The translations under genes and the position numbers were made by a program. DNA of 64,000 nucleotides from Flagellimonas marinaquae (GTDB lineage: Bacteria; Bacteroidota; Bacteroidia; Flavobacteriales; Flavobacteriaceae). The stretch's first letter is position 1, and every line of letters starts with the position of its first letter. The notes below the pieces were generated by a model. The model made no database searches. It was not told where the DNA came from and saw only the letters and a list, made by a program, of their open reading frames with translations. Of the stretch, positions 1-8,577 are shown piece by piece. Location: the NCBI RefSeq assembly GCF_023716465.1, contig NZ_CP092415.1, positions 3,015,501 through 3,079,500 of the forward strand, given 5' to 3'.

Positions 1-2
1 CG

Positions 3-28
3 TTCCCAAGTTGGTACCAACTTGGGAA
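3..28. repeat. 26-bp perfect palindrome
   Basis: The 13-base half site TTCCCAAGTTGGT is followed immediately by its exact reverse complement, with no spacer. It could fold as a hairpin with a GTAC loop; the bases after it (aaattttt) are T-rich, so a terminator of an upstream gene is possible. It could equally be an operator for a dimeric regulator in front of the helix-turn-helix gene that follows. The symmetry is read directly; the role is open. Confidence 0.6.
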
Positions 29-139
29 ATTTTTCCAAAAACCTTTTTGAGTTTTGTCAGTGAAAGTCAAATCGATGGAAGGGCCATCAAATGAAATGAT
101 AGTAATGCGGTGGTCCTTCTTTTTAAAAACTCAGAAATT

Positions 140-418
140 ATGGGAGCGACCATTATTACCTCGGAAGACCTAATGGAGTTCAAAGTGGAACTTTTGGAAG
201 ACATCAAGGAACTATTGCAAAACCACAACGGCACAACGGCCAAGAAATGGATCAAATCCAATGAAGTGCGGGAACTCCTGGGCATTTCCCCGGGAACCTT
301 ACAGAATTTGCGTATCAATGGCACATTGCCCTATACCAAGATAGGAGGGGTGCTCTATTACGATCAGCGGGAGATTATGGAAGTGTTGGAGCGGAACAAG
401 GTCAACAAGAACTTCTAG
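140..418 (+). CDS. helix-turn-helix (MerR/excisionase-like) DNA-binding protein
   Basis: A protein of about 92 residues. The N-terminal half is acidic and helical; the C-terminal half is a winged helix-turn-helix of the kind found in excisionases and small regulators of Bacteroidota conjugative elements (EVRELLGISPGTLQNLR, then LPYTKIGGVLYY and a short wing). I start at the ATG at 140, which opens with MGATIITSEDLMEF; an in-frame GTG at 110 would add ten residues that look like untranslated leader. It sits 4 bases in front of a replication-type gene and two genes before a DnaC-like ATPase, so it likely belongs to the element's replication, excision or control module. The exact target is unknown. 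Confidence 0.8.
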   Translation: MGATIITSEDLMEFKVELLEDIKELLQNHNGTTAKKWIKSNEVRELLGISPGTLQNLRINGTLPYTKIGGVLYYDQREIMEVLERNKVNKNF

Positions 419-422
419 GGGT

Positions 423-962
423 TTGGAGGACATCAACTATATCAAACACCTGAACGGTGTCTTTGACCAATTTGCAAAGGACAACCGTTTGAACCCGACC
501 CATATCAGTCTGTACGTAGCCCTTTTTCAGCTTTGGAACCATAATTTTTTTAGGGAGGAATTCCATATCAACAGGGAAGAGGTCATGGACTTTTCAAAAA
601 TAGGTTCCAAGTCCACTTATCATAAATGTATCAAGCAGTTGAGCCATTGGAACTATTTGCTATATATCCCTTCCCATAACCCTTTTAAGGGGAGCCGTAT
701 CAAGATGTTCGATTTTGGGACAAGTGATGAACAAGCTGTGTACCGAAGCCGTACCCATATCGGGACAAGCAGTGGACAAGCACTGGTACCTATAATAAAA
801 CATATACAAACTAGAACAAACCATAAAAACAATAACAAACCGGAAAATTTAAAAAATTTAATTCCGTTGGATTTTGAAAACGACAACAAACCCAATGGGG
901 TTGGCCAACATCGGGACAACCTAAAAACCACCTCGGACAAGGATTACGGGGAACCACTATGA
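423..962 (+). CDS. conserved replication-type protein of Bacteroidota conjugative elements
   Basis: A protein of 179 residues starting at a TTG, immediately after the helix-turn-helix gene, with the purine-rich stretch aggggtttgg just before it. The first 100 residues (YIKHLNGVFDQF, LNPTHISLYVALFQLWN, SKSTYHKCIKQL) are all-helical and look like a winged-helix DNA-binding domain; I know this protein type from the same gene neighbourhood in many Bacteroidota elements, where its function is not established. The C-terminal 70 residues are low complexity, Asn/Lys rich, and contain a doubled GTSxxQA motif (GTSDEQA, GTSSGQA). It overlaps the ATPase start by an ATGA. A role in loading or regulating replication of the element, together with the DnaC-like ATPase, is inference. 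Confidence 0.75.
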   Translation: MEDINYIKHLNGVFDQFAKDNRLNPTHISLYVALFQLWNHNFFREEFHINREEVMDFSKIGSKSTYHKCIKQLSHWNYLLYIPSHNPFKGSRIKMFDFGTSDEQAVYRSRTHIGTSSGQALVPIIKHIQTRTNHKNNNKPENLKNLIPLDFENDNKPNGVGQHRDNLKTTSDKDYGEPL

Positions 963-1621
963 AACTGGACCATCCACATATCATCACGGAGGGCAACCTG
1001 ACCTACCGCTTGGGGGAGCTGAGCGGCAACAACATCCTGTATGATTTTGACAAGATGCTCATCTATCTGGAGGCCAAGGGCAAGCTGATGTTCGGGGAAC
1101 GGTTCAGGATCTACAAGGAAGACCGAGGGATATTGTTGAAACTCTGCAACTATATCATCAAGGACTATGACAGCTGCAAAAAGGACGGCATCGACCCCAA
1201 CAAGGGCCTGTTGCTGTCCGGGCCCGTGGGCTGTGGCAAGACCAGTCTGATGCGGCTATTGAAATTCCTGGTGCCCTACCAAAAACCGTATTCTGTCATT
1301 CCCAGCCGAAATATCGTGTTTGGGTTCAACCACATTGGTTTCAAGGTCATTGAGGATTACGGCAACGGGCAGTACTTTTGTTTTGATGACCTTGGCGTGG
1401 AACCCACGGGAAGGCATTATGGAAAGGATTGCAATGTGATGGGGGAGATCCTTTTATCGCGCTACGAGCTTTTTGTCAACCATAATATACGAACCCATTG
1501 CACCACCAACCTCAATGCCAAGGAGTTGGAGGAACGCTATGGGAAACGGGTAAGGAGCCGCATGCGGCAGATGTTCAATCTGGTGGCCTTTGAAAAGGAC
1601 AGCAAGGACAAGCGCAAATAA
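959..1621 (+). CDS. DnaC-like P-loop ATPase of the conjugative element
   Basis: A protein of 220 residues. The Walker A motif GPVGCGKTS lies at about residues 87-95 and a Walker B-type motif (YFCFDDLGVEP) near residue 140, followed by an arginine-rich C-terminal stretch (ERYGKRVRSRMRQMF) suited to a sensor/arginine-finger region. This is the AAA+ layout of DnaC/IstB helicase-loader relatives. It starts at ATG 959 overlapping the previous stop (ATGA), so it is translationally coupled to the replication-type protein. It probably supports element replication or transfer; the partner helicase is not in the window. Confidence 0.8.
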   Translation: MKLDHPHIITEGNLTYRLGELSGNNILYDFDKMLIYLEAKGKLMFGERFRIYKEDRGILLKLCNYIIKDYDSCKKDGIDPNKGLLLSGPVGCGKTSLMRLLKFLVPYQKPYSVIPSRNIVFGFNHIGFKVIEDYGNGQYFCFDDLGVEPTGRHYGKDCNVMGEILLSRYELFVNHNIRTHCTTNLNAKELEERYGKRVRSRMRQMFNLVAFEKDSKDKRK

Positions 1622-1623
1622 CG

Positions 1624-1695
1624 TCATTGCCGTTTGAACACCATTCCCAGTAGTTTTGCGATGACCTTGATGATTTCCATTAAAAATGCTTTCAT
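1624..1695 (-). CDS. 23-residue cationic amphipathic micro-ORF coupled to the amidase
   Basis: The amidase stop codon overlaps an ATG (ATGA on the minus strand), opening a 23-codon frame that ends in TGA at 1624-1626. The peptide begins MKAFLMEIIKVIAKLLG and ends MVFKRQ: hydrophobic, with five Lys/Arg and one Glu, and helical-wheel amphipathic. It fills almost the whole gap between the two convergent genes, leaving 2 bases to the ATPase stop. I cannot tell from one sequence whether it is translated; the coupling and the non-random composition are the arguments for it. Confidence 0.45.
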   Translation of the reverse strand: MKAFLMEIIKVIAKLLGMVFKRQ

Positions 1696-2387
1696 AGTTC
1701 CAGGTTTTTAAAATTGTCAATGCCCAATAGGATGGCCAAGGCGATGGCTTTGATGTTCTTGCCCTTTAATAGATAGCCTGATTCATCCTGGTGGGACAGA
1801 AAGGCCATTTCAGCCAAAACAGACGCGCAAGTGGTAACTTCCCGCAGCACTTGAAAGTTGGCAGATTCAATGCTCCGTTGTTCGATGCCAAGGTTCCGTA
1901 CCACTTCATCCAGGATCAATGATCCCAATAGAATACTTTCCCTAGAATATTGTCCGGACCTATTATGGACAAAAACCTCCATACCATTTGCTTCCGAGTT
2001 TTCCGCATGGTTGCAATGCAGCGACACAAACATATCGGCATGCAAGGCTTTTGCCAATCTGGAGCGATTTCCAAGGGATATCAAGGTATCGGTGTACCGT
2101 GTGAGATAGATATCGTATTTGCCATCCAAAAAGGTATGGTTCCATCGAACGATTTCCCTGGCCACGCTTAAGGCCACATCCTTTTCCCTAACTCCATATA
2201 TCCCAATGGTGCCGGAATCCACCCCACCATGTCCGGGGTCAATGACCAGAATTTCTTTACGGGGCATTTGCTGACCAAAAAGCGGATAGAAATTGCACAT
2301 CAAAAGGACAAAAACTTGAACTGAGCGAAGTCGAAGTTTGACGTTTTTGAAGCATTTGCAGACCCAGGGTTTTAAGGTTATCAACAT
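1692..2387 (-). CDS. N-acetylmuramoyl-L-alanine amidase (Amidase_3 family)
   Basis: A zinc amidase that hydrolyses the bond between N-acetylmuramic acid and the peptide stem. The family signature VIDPGHGGVDSGT (first zinc His) is near the N-terminus, a second zinc-ligand region VSLHCNHAEN follows in the middle, and AEMAFLSHQDE carries the catalytic Glu near the end. I place the start at the ATG at 2387; an in-frame ATG lies at 2441. A basic stretch followed by a hydrophobic run (VFVLLMCNFYPLFGQ) forms a signal peptide before the enzyme domain. It is opposite in direction to the flanking genes and diverges from traE. Such enzymes in conjugative elements probably open peptidoglycan locally for the transfer channel. 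The leader region contains a fragment of an intergenic-type repeat (see findings). Confidence 0.85.
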   Translation of the reverse strand: MLITLKPWVCKCFKNVKLRLRSVQVFVLLMCNFYPLFGQQMPRKEILVIDPGHGGVDSGTIGIYGVREKDVALSVAREIVRWNHTFLDGKYDIYLTRYTDTLISLGNRSRLAKALHADMFVSLHCNHAENSEANGMEVFVHNRSGQYSRESILLGSLILDEVVRNLGIEQRSIESANFQVLREVTTCASVLAEMAFLSHQDESGYLLKGKNIKAIALAILLGIDNFKNLEL

Positions 2388-2553
2388 AGCATTCCGCTTT
2401 TTACATAGATTTTGATGCCAATCCGCAGCAATAAAAACCAAATCATAACAATGAATATGTTATTCACAAATATCTGGTATACAACTATTTATGTGTCAAT
2501 ATACAGTAATTTTCGAATATCAAAACCAAACGAATTTTTAAACACTTTTTGAT

Positions 2554-2841
2554 ATGAAAAAAGCACTGTACTTCACTCTGTTATCCCTATTAATTTCCAA
2601 TACAGTTTTTGCCCAGATTGGTGGCATCGAGGATTCGGTCAACGATATTTCCGATACCATTCGGGCGATATTCCCCATTATCCTCGGAGTCATCTTTTTG
2701 GTGGGCTTTTTGTTCAATGCCGGTCATTTCTTTGGGGAGAACTCCGATTTGAAAAAAGGGATTACCCGGGTACTGGTCTTTGTGCTGATCGCTGGGGCCG
2801 TGGTGGGCATCTTCACCTATCTCATCGGAATAGTGGTCTAG
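2554..2841 (+). CDS. traE: TraE-like conjugal transfer protein (DUF4134, VirB2/pilin-like)
   Basis: A protein of 95 residues: a signal peptide cleaved after VFAQ at about residue 21, then two hydrophobic segments (IFPIILGVIFLVGFLF and a long C-terminal run ending TYLIGIVV) separated by the short charged loop HFFGENSDLKKG. This is the size and layout of Bacteroidota TraE, the counterpart of VirB2/TrbC pilins. It starts the plus-strand transfer operon 112 bases after the divergent amidase leader, and one base separates its stop from traF. Confidence 0.85.
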   Translation: MKKALYFTLLSLLISNTVFAQIGGIEDSVNDISDTIRAIFPIILGVIFLVGFLFNAGHFFGENSDLKKGITRVLVFVLIAGAVVGIFTYLIGIVV

Positions 2842-2842
2842 G

Positions 2843-3121
2843 ATGAAAAAGTACGAGGTCTATAGAAATATCCGCAAGCAGGCCATGATCAAGGGCTTGC
2901 CCATTTCCTTGTTTGCCCTGATGATGGTATCGGTCATCGGTTCCCTGCTGATCATCATCTTTTCCTTCAGTCTTGGTGTCATCGTAGCCCTGCTGTTGTT
3001 CAATGCTCTGTTGTTCGGGGCATTGGCGCAGTTGGCCAAAAACCCAAATGTATTTGCTATCCAAAAGGTCTTCCCCCAAACCATCAGCAATAAAAAACTA
3101 AGTCCGCTTTCCTATGGATAA
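2843..3121 (+). CDS. traF: TraF-like conjugal transfer membrane protein (DUF4133)
   Basis: A protein of 92 residues with a basic N-terminus (YRNIRKQAMIKGLP), two adjacent membrane helices (about residues 20-60) and a short cytoplasmic tail. Size, topology and position between traE and traG match Bacteroidota TraF (VirB3-like). VirB3-type proteins work with the VirB4 ATPase, which is the next gene. The gene overlaps the traG start by 8 bases. Confidence 0.85.
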   Translation: MKKYEVYRNIRKQAMIKGLPISLFALMMVSVIGSLLIIIFSFSLGVIVALLLFNALLFGALAQLAKNPNVFAIQKVFPQTISNKKLSPLSYG

Positions 3122-5537
3122 GATCAACCTAAATTCATATCATCCCATTCTTGATATCCAGGGGCATACCGTGTTTGCCTCCAACGGCAATGTAGTACTT
3201 TGTTACAAAGTGGATTTTCCCGAAGTGTATTCCCTTTCCGAGCCCGATTTTGAGGAACTGCACAGTATGTGGTTCCAGGCTTTCAAATCCCTGCCCACTG
3301 GTACGGTCATCCATAAAAAGGACATATATCAAAAAGTGGGCTATGATGCTGGGCAATTACCCGATCGTACTTTTTTGGAAAAGGCCACCCATGATTATTT
3401 TAAGGGCAGGGAATACCTGAGCCATCAAAGCCATCTGTTCTTTGTGCTGCCCTTGGACAAGGCCCTGAACGCTTCCAAGTATGTGAATCCCTTTCGGAAA
3501 ACAGAAAAAGGCTATTATCGAAAATTGGATGCGCAGGTAGCGGAATTCATCACCGCGGTGAACGATGCCGTTTCCTATATCAACAACTGCCAAAAAGTGT
3601 CATTGGTGCCCATGCTACCCGCTGACATTCTCACCCATACGAACGATTATTACAATGGTTTCAACCAAGATTTCGATACGGACATTTTATTGGGCAAAAA
3701 ACATATCGAGATCGGCGACCATTATTTTGATGCCATAGCCGTCAACAATGAAGGGTGTTTTGCCGGAACGGTCCAGAGCAGCAAGATCAATGAAAAATTC
3801 ACCTCGGATGACTTTGGCTTTCACCAAGGGTTTATCGATGGCCTGGGACTGGACCTTAACGAGAACCACATCATCAACCACATCCTCTATCTGGATGACA
3901 AACACAAGTGGCGTAAGCTACTGGACAAAAAAGTGGAGGAGCTCAGCAAAAGTTCCAATTTCGGTTCCCGGAACAAAGTGGTCCTCAAAAAGGTACAGCA
4001 AATCCTGGACCAGATCAATACCGATGACTCATCCCGTATTATCCGTGGCCATCTCAATATCATTTTTTGGCATCCGGAAACCGAACATGTAAAACGGATA
4101 GGCTCCAAAATCAAGGGGGAGTTCAAGGAATTGGACATGGTGCCCTATCATCCCAATGGCGAGGAACGCAAGCACTACTTTTTGAACTCGCATCCCTGCC
4201 ATGCCACCAACTTCTCCAACGAAGATCTGTATGTCACGGATCTCAAACATGCGCTGTGCCTGTATATCAACAACACGAATTACAGATCCGATGATTCGGG
4301 GATCTTATTCAATGACCGCCAACACAACATCCCCGTCTTGAAGGATGTCTGGGACGAACGGAAAAAACGTATCAAGGCACGGAACTTTGCCATTTTCGCC
4401 CCAACGGGCGAGGGCAAATCCTTTCTGGCGAACAATATCCTTCGTCAATATTTTGAGGCCGACGCTCGGCTGGTCATTATCGATTTGGGTGGCTCCTACG
4501 CCAAATTTGCCAAGCTGTACCCGAATGACCATATCATCCTGAGGTACGAGCAGGGCAAGAACCTGGGCATCAACCCTTTTTATGTTTCAGGGGAGGGCGA
4601 CTTTACCCCTGAAAGGCTGGAGGACCTGGCCGTATTCCTGTTGGAACTCTTGGCAGAGGGCAATACAGTGTCCAAGGGCAGGAAAGTGGCCATGAAAAAG
4701 GTGCTGCTCCATTACTACAAAACTGTGCGGGAACACCATTCCTTGGCGTCATTGTACCAGTTTGTGGACCATCAAAAAGATACCCTTATCCAAGAGTTAC
4801 AGATCAAGGAGGCCCATTTCAGCACCTATGATTTTCTGCACATCCTCTCGGAATATGTGGAAGGTGGTCCCTACAGTTTTCTGTTCAATACTGGGGCCGA
4901 TCAGACCTATACCATAGAGGATAAACGGCTCATCATCTTTGAACTGGACGAAGTCAGGGACAATAAGGAAATCCTCTCCGTGATGCTCAAGCTCATCAAG
5001 TCGGCCATCCAGCGGACCATCTGGCGGAACCGTTCCGAGCGGGGCATCATCCTTTTCGATGAGTTTGCCAAACAACTCAAGTTTCCCAACGTTTTGGAAA
5101 GTGTAGAATTCTACTATCAAGCCATCCGGAAGCAAAATGGGGCCATCGGTATCATCCTGCAATCCATCAACCAACTGCCGCAGAATTCCACTTCGGCCAG
5201 TATTCTTGAAAACACCCAGGTCATATACAGCCTTCGGAACGAGAAGGGCTATGATGAACTGCAAAAGCGGCTCAATCTGTCAAATCATGATTTGAACCAA
5301 CTCAAATCCATACGGAACAACCTGAACGGGGAACGGAAGTACACCGAGATCTTTATCAAAATCGGAAAGGAGAGCAACATCTTCCGTTTGGAAGTCCCGC
5401 CAGAAGTCTATGCCGCCTACCTCACCGATGGACTTGAAAACAACCAGATCATGGAACTGTTTGAAAAGACCGGGGATATGGAACAGGCCATCAAAGCATT
5501 TATTCACCTAAAAAAGAAATCCTATGAGAACAGCTAA
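3114..5537 (+). CDS. traG: TraG conjugation ATPase (VirB4 family)
   Basis: A protein of 807 residues. The N-terminal half is the VirB4/TraC-type assembly domain; Walker A is APTGEGKSF (Lys about residue 435) and Walker B RGIILFDEF near residue 645, followed by the conserved QSINQLPQNS segment. It powers assembly of the type IV secretion channel and sits on the cytoplasmic face of the inner membrane. The length agrees with Bacteroidota TraG. It overlaps traF by 8 bases and traI by 14 bases, so the genes form one operon. No frame break is visible. Confidence 0.93.
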   Translation: MDKINLNSYHPILDIQGHTVFASNGNVVLCYKVDFPEVYSLSEPDFEELHSMWFQAFKSLPTGTVIHKKDIYQKVGYDAGQLPDRTFLEKATHDYFKGREYLSHQSHLFFVLPLDKALNASKYVNPFRKTEKGYYRKLDAQVAEFITAVNDAVSYINNCQKVSLVPMLPADILTHTNDYYNGFNQDFDTDILLGKKHIEIGDHYFDAIAVNNEGCFAGTVQSSKINEKFTSDDFGFHQGFIDGLGLDLNENHIINHILYLDDKHKWRKLLDKKVEELSKSSNFGSRNKVVLKKVQQILDQINTDDSSRIIRGHLNIIFWHPETEHVKRIGSKIKGEFKELDMVPYHPNGEERKHYFLNSHPCHATNFSNEDLYVTDLKHALCLYINNTNYRSDDSGILFNDRQHNIPVLKDVWDERKKRIKARNFAIFAPTGEGKSFLANNILRQYFEADARLVIIDLGGSYAKFAKLYPNDHIILRYEQGKNLGINPFYVSGEGDFTPERLEDLAVFLLELLAEGNTVSKGRKVAMKKVLLHYYKTVREHHSLASLYQFVDHQKDTLIQELQIKEAHFSTYDFLHILSEYVEGGPYSFLFNTGADQTYTIEDKRLIIFELDEVRDNKEILSVMLKLIKSAIQRTIWRNRSERGIILFDEFAKQLKFPNVLESVEFYYQAIRKQNGAIGIILQSINQLPQNSTSASILENTQVIYSLRNEKGYDELQKRLNLSNHDLNQLKSIRNNLNGERKYTEIFIKIGKESNIFRLEVPPEVYAAYLTDGLENNQIMELFEKTGDMEQAIKAFIHLKKKSYENS

Positions 5538-6129
5538 AAAACAATCCATCAGGAAAAGTACCCTAACATTGATATTGTCCCTGACCTTGGCCCTATACCT
5601 GCCCGGCCGTGCTACGGCCCAGGGGATGCCGGTGTATGACAATACGAACTTCATCAGCATGACCAAATCGCTGGTGGAGTCGGCCAAACAGACCTCAGAG
5701 CTGTTGAAGACGGTGCAATTTCTAAAAGAGCAAAAGGATAATGTCGTCAAGGTCAGCAATACAATCAAACAATTGAAGGCCCTACAGGAGCTGACCAAGA
5801 ACAATGAGATTTTGTTCAGGACCGTACAGCAAGATGTAAGGGATATTTTGAATTCTCCCTATATCAAAGCGGGGGAAGTAGAGCTGGTATCCCGCTCATT
5901 TGAACAGATCATGGACACGGCCATAGACGACCTGGATTTTGTGAACCAGATCCTGTCCAGTGATTTTTTGAAAATGACCGATGCGGAACGCACGGCCATT
6001 TTGATGGAAAAGAAAGTCCAGTCCCACGAAATGGTCGCCGAACTGGAGGTAAAGACCAGACGCTATAGGGAGATCATTTCCTTCAGGAAGATGCAGGACA
6101 GGATCAATAATCGCGAAACACAATATTAG
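5524..6129 (+). CDS. traI: TraI-like periplasmic conjugation protein (VirB5-like position)
   Basis: A protein of 201 residues with a signal peptide (STLTLILSLTLALYLPGRATAQ, written here in two pieces: basic start MRTAKKQSIRK, then the hydrophobic core LTLILSLTLALYLPG ending ATAQG). The mature protein is mostly coiled-coil helix (SAKQTSELLKTVQFLKEQK, later AELEVKTRRYREI). This matches Bacteroidota TraI, which occupies the slot of VirB5. It overlaps traG by 14 bases and is 6 bases before traJ. Confidence 0.8.
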   Translation: MRTAKKQSIRKSTLTLILSLTLALYLPGRATAQGMPVYDNTNFISMTKSLVESAKQTSELLKTVQFLKEQKDNVVKVSNTIKQLKALQELTKNNEILFRTVQQDVRDILNSPYIKAGEVELVSRSFEQIMDTAIDDLDFVNQILSSDFLKMTDAERTAILMEKKVQSHEMVAELEVKTRRYREIISFRKMQDRINNRETQY

Positions 6130-6135
6130 GGAATT

Positions 6136-6966
6136 ATGTTCTTGGGAATAGGATTGGAATATGTGGATACAGTCTACCGGACCATCATGGACAGTGATTT
6201 TGCCCAGTACACCATTACGGGCATGAAGGCACTGGCCGTGCTGTTCTTTTTGGTCAACATTCTGAAGAAATACAACGAAGGCATCGCAGCTACCGATGGG
6301 CATACCTGGGGGCTGACCCCCACGGAACTGGCCAAGAACTTTGCCGTCGTGATCTTGGTCATCTTCTCCACACAGGTGTTGGATGTCTTTGATGCTATTT
6401 TGGTGTCCATTGAGACCCAATACCGAGATACGGCCCCAGCGCTCCTCCCGTTACAGCTACAAGATGTGGATCTGGAACGGGATGTGGGCGCACTGGAGGC
6501 CGCCAAAAAGGCGTTGGCGCTGTTGTACGAGGCCTTGGTGACCCCTTTGTACGGGTTGAAGGTGCTGGCCTTTGTTATCGGGATTTTCCTATGGATGATG
6601 GACCTGTTCATCTATCCGCTGTTCCTGGCGGAACGCTTTTTCCTGTTGGGCATTATGCGGGCCTTCTTTCCCTTGGTGATCAGCTTGGCCGTGTTTGAAA
6701 AGTTCAGGGGACTGGCCTATAACTTCTTTAAGCTCTATACCGGGGTATATATGTTGGTACCGGCCTTCTTTTTGGTCAATGTCTTTGTCAATGCCCTGTA
6801 CACGGAGATCAATACAAGCTTTTGGAACAACCTGTTCGGGACGGACTGGGGCAGTGAATTTTTTGCGCCACTGATCGAACTGGCTTCCATTGGGTTCATC
6901 GTGTTCCTGAAGTTCAAACTGTACCGCAAAGCCACCTCCTTTACCTTCAAGCTCTTTGGTGGCTAA
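6136..6966 (+). CDS. traJ: TraJ conjugation membrane protein (VirB6-like)
   Basis: A protein of 276 residues with five or six hydrophobic segments (MKALAVLFFLVNIL, FAVVILVIFSTQVLDVF, LKVLAFVIGIFLWMMDLF, LGIMRAFFPLVISLAVF, MLVPAFFLVNVFVNAL, IGFIVFLKFKL). This polytopic layout and the position directly after traI match TraJ, the inner-membrane channel component. A 46-base gap separates it from traK. Confidence 0.87.
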   Translation: MFLGIGLEYVDTVYRTIMDSDFAQYTITGMKALAVLFFLVNILKKYNEGIAATDGHTWGLTPTELAKNFAVVILVIFSTQVLDVFDAILVSIETQYRDTAPALLPLQLQDVDLERDVGALEAAKKALALLYEALVTPLYGLKVLAFVIGIFLWMMDLFIYPLFLAERFFLLGIMRAFFPLVISLAVFEKFRGLAYNFFKLYTGVYMLVPAFFLVNVFVNALYTEINTSFWNNLFGTDWGSEFFAPLIELASIGFIVFLKFKLYRKATSFTFKLFGG

Positions 6967-7012
6967 GACACATTTATAAATGTCCAATGCACATTAAAAA
7001 ATTTAATAAAGA

Positions 7013-7639
7013 ATGAAAACACCCTTTAAAAACATATACAATATCCTAAAGCTCAACCGCTTTATCGTGCTGGTCACGGTCATCGGGGCCGTACTGACCT
7101 GTATGGTCTCGGTGCTGATGGTCATAGGGCTCCACAGGGAAAGTATGGACAATGCCTTTGTGGTCAACGGGGATGGAAGCGTAATCCCATTAAAAATGGT
7201 CTCCCAATTGGAAAACCTCGAAGTGGAGGCCAAGGCGCATCTGGAACTGTTCCACCGCTATTTCTATGGAATCGATGCCAGTAACTATGAGAGCAACTTA
7301 GAGAAAGCCCTTTGGTTGGGCAATTCTTCGGTGGACGCCCTCTACCGGCAGAAAAAAGCGGAAGGGGTCTATAACCGTTTGCTGCAATATTCCCTGGTAC
7401 AGAAAGTACGGAGCATTGCATCCAAGATGGACCTGCAATCGGAACCCTATAGGTTTGAGACCGTCACCGTATTTGAGATCAACCGGGGGTCGGTCACCGA
7501 TACCTATGAGCTGACCACCACGGGGAACCTGATCCATGTGGACCGGAACTTTCCGAACAATACCCATGGTCTGTTGATCACCAACTTTTTTGAAAACACT
7601 TTAAAAAGAATTGAAAATTATGAAAGTAGAGAAAAATAA
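7013..7639 (+). CDS. traK: TraK conjugation protein (VirB8-like)
   Basis: A protein of 208 residues: short cytoplasmic N-terminus, one membrane helix (IVLVTVIGAVLTCMVSVLMVI, about residues 18-38) and a periplasmic domain, the layout of VirB8-type scaffold proteins and of Bacteroidota TraK. It follows traJ and overlaps the likely traM start by 20 bases. Confidence 0.87.
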   Translation: MKTPFKNIYNILKLNRFIVLVTVIGAVLTCMVSVLMVIGLHRESMDNAFVVNGDGSVIPLKMVSQLENLEVEAKAHLELFHRYFYGIDASNYESNLEKALWLGNSSVDALYRQKKAEGVYNRLLQYSLVQKVRSIASKMDLQSEPYRFETVTVFEINRGSVTDTYELTTTGNLIHVDRNFPNNTHGLLITNFFENTLKRIENYESREK

Positions 7640-8567
7640 AATCGTTTTCGCGGCAGTCATTCTTTGCGTGGTCCTGTTGATTGTGGGCTATGCGATGATG
7701 GCACTGGGTGAAGGGGAAGACCCTGTAATTGACAACAACCAGATTCCCGTACCGGAACTGGGGGAGGAGCAGGAGCAGTACAAAACCAAACTGGAGGCCT
7801 TGGATGCCATCAAGGAAGAACGGCAGACCAACGCCCCGAGCATTTATGACGAGAGCCTGTTGGATTCCACAGGGGTCTATGACCCGGACCTGATGGAAAA
7901 GAAAAGGATACGGATTATTGACAGTATCTACAACGAAGGGCGCATTGATTATGCGGAAGGGACATACCGGAAACCCAAGACTGGGAAAGTGGCATTGGGC
8001 AATACCAAATCGGATTCCATCACCACCACAAAAGAAATTGAGACCAAAGATCCATCCATAGAGGTCAAGGAATTGGGGTTGGAACACCAATTGTTCTTCG
8101 CCTCAAATCCCATGGAACGGCCCATGGAGGTGACCAGAACCACGGATTCCCAGATCTTGGTCAGGGTGGATGGCACCCAAACGGTAAGGCAGTATTTCCG
8201 GTTACGGATGCGGCTCTTGGCAGATGCTGTCATCAATGGCACTGTAATTCCAAGAAATACGGCCATTTACGGATTTGTGAGCTTTAAGCCCAACAGGGTG
8301 CTGATCGCCATTGACCATATGGGCCACAGTCCCGTTACCTTGGCCGCTTATGATTTTGAAGATGGAGGTGAGGGAATTTATGTGGTGAACAGTTTTCGGG
8401 CGGAGGCCGGAAGGGAAGTGGTGGGGGATGCCATTGATGGTATCAATATCGGTGGGGTACCACAGGTCAGGGGCATCAAGGCACTCTTCCAAAGGGACAA
8501 CCGTCTGGTCAAGGTGACCATAATGGATAATTATCGACTCATTTTAAAAGTCCCAAAGGGACAGTAA
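7620..8567 (+). CDS. traM: TraM conjugation protein (VirB10-like)
   Basis: A protein of about 315 residues. It has one N-terminal membrane helix (IVFAAVILCVVLLIVGYAMM), an acidic linker, and a C-terminal beta-rich domain (residues about 170-315) with the TrbI/VirB10-like pattern of an outer-membrane-reaching conduit protein. I start at ATG 7620 (MKVEKNKIVF); a TTG nine bases upstream is also in frame. No separate traL gene is seen between traK and traM because the two genes overlap. Confidence 0.87.
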   Translation: MKVEKNKIVFAAVILCVVLLIVGYAMMALGEGEDPVIDNNQIPVPELGEEQEQYKTKLEALDAIKEERQTNAPSIYDESLLDSTGVYDPDLMEKKRIRIIDSIYNEGRIDYAEGTYRKPKTGKVALGNTKSDSITTTKEIETKDPSIEVKELGLEHQLFFASNPMERPMEVTRTTDSQILVRVDGTQTVRQYFRLRMRLLADAVINGTVIPRNTAIYGFVSFKPNRVLIAIDHMGHSPVTLAAYDFEDGGEGIYVVNSFRAEAGREVVGDAIDGINIGGVPQVRGIKALFQRDNRLVKVTIMDNYRLILKVPKGQ

Positions 8568-8577
8568 AACCTATCTT

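Noticed and set aside
653..996. Minus-strand frames opposite the replication-type gene
   Set aside because: Shadow frames without homology features; the plus-strand genes are coupled by overlapping start and stop.
4797..5264. 155-codon minus-strand frame inside traG
   Set aside because: Antisense shadow of the VirB4-type ATPase; no motif of its own.
5896..6420. Long open frame on the minus strand opposite traI/traJ
   Set aside because: Composition is His/Gln/Asp rich as expected for the shadow of a coding strand; no domain and no place for a promoter.
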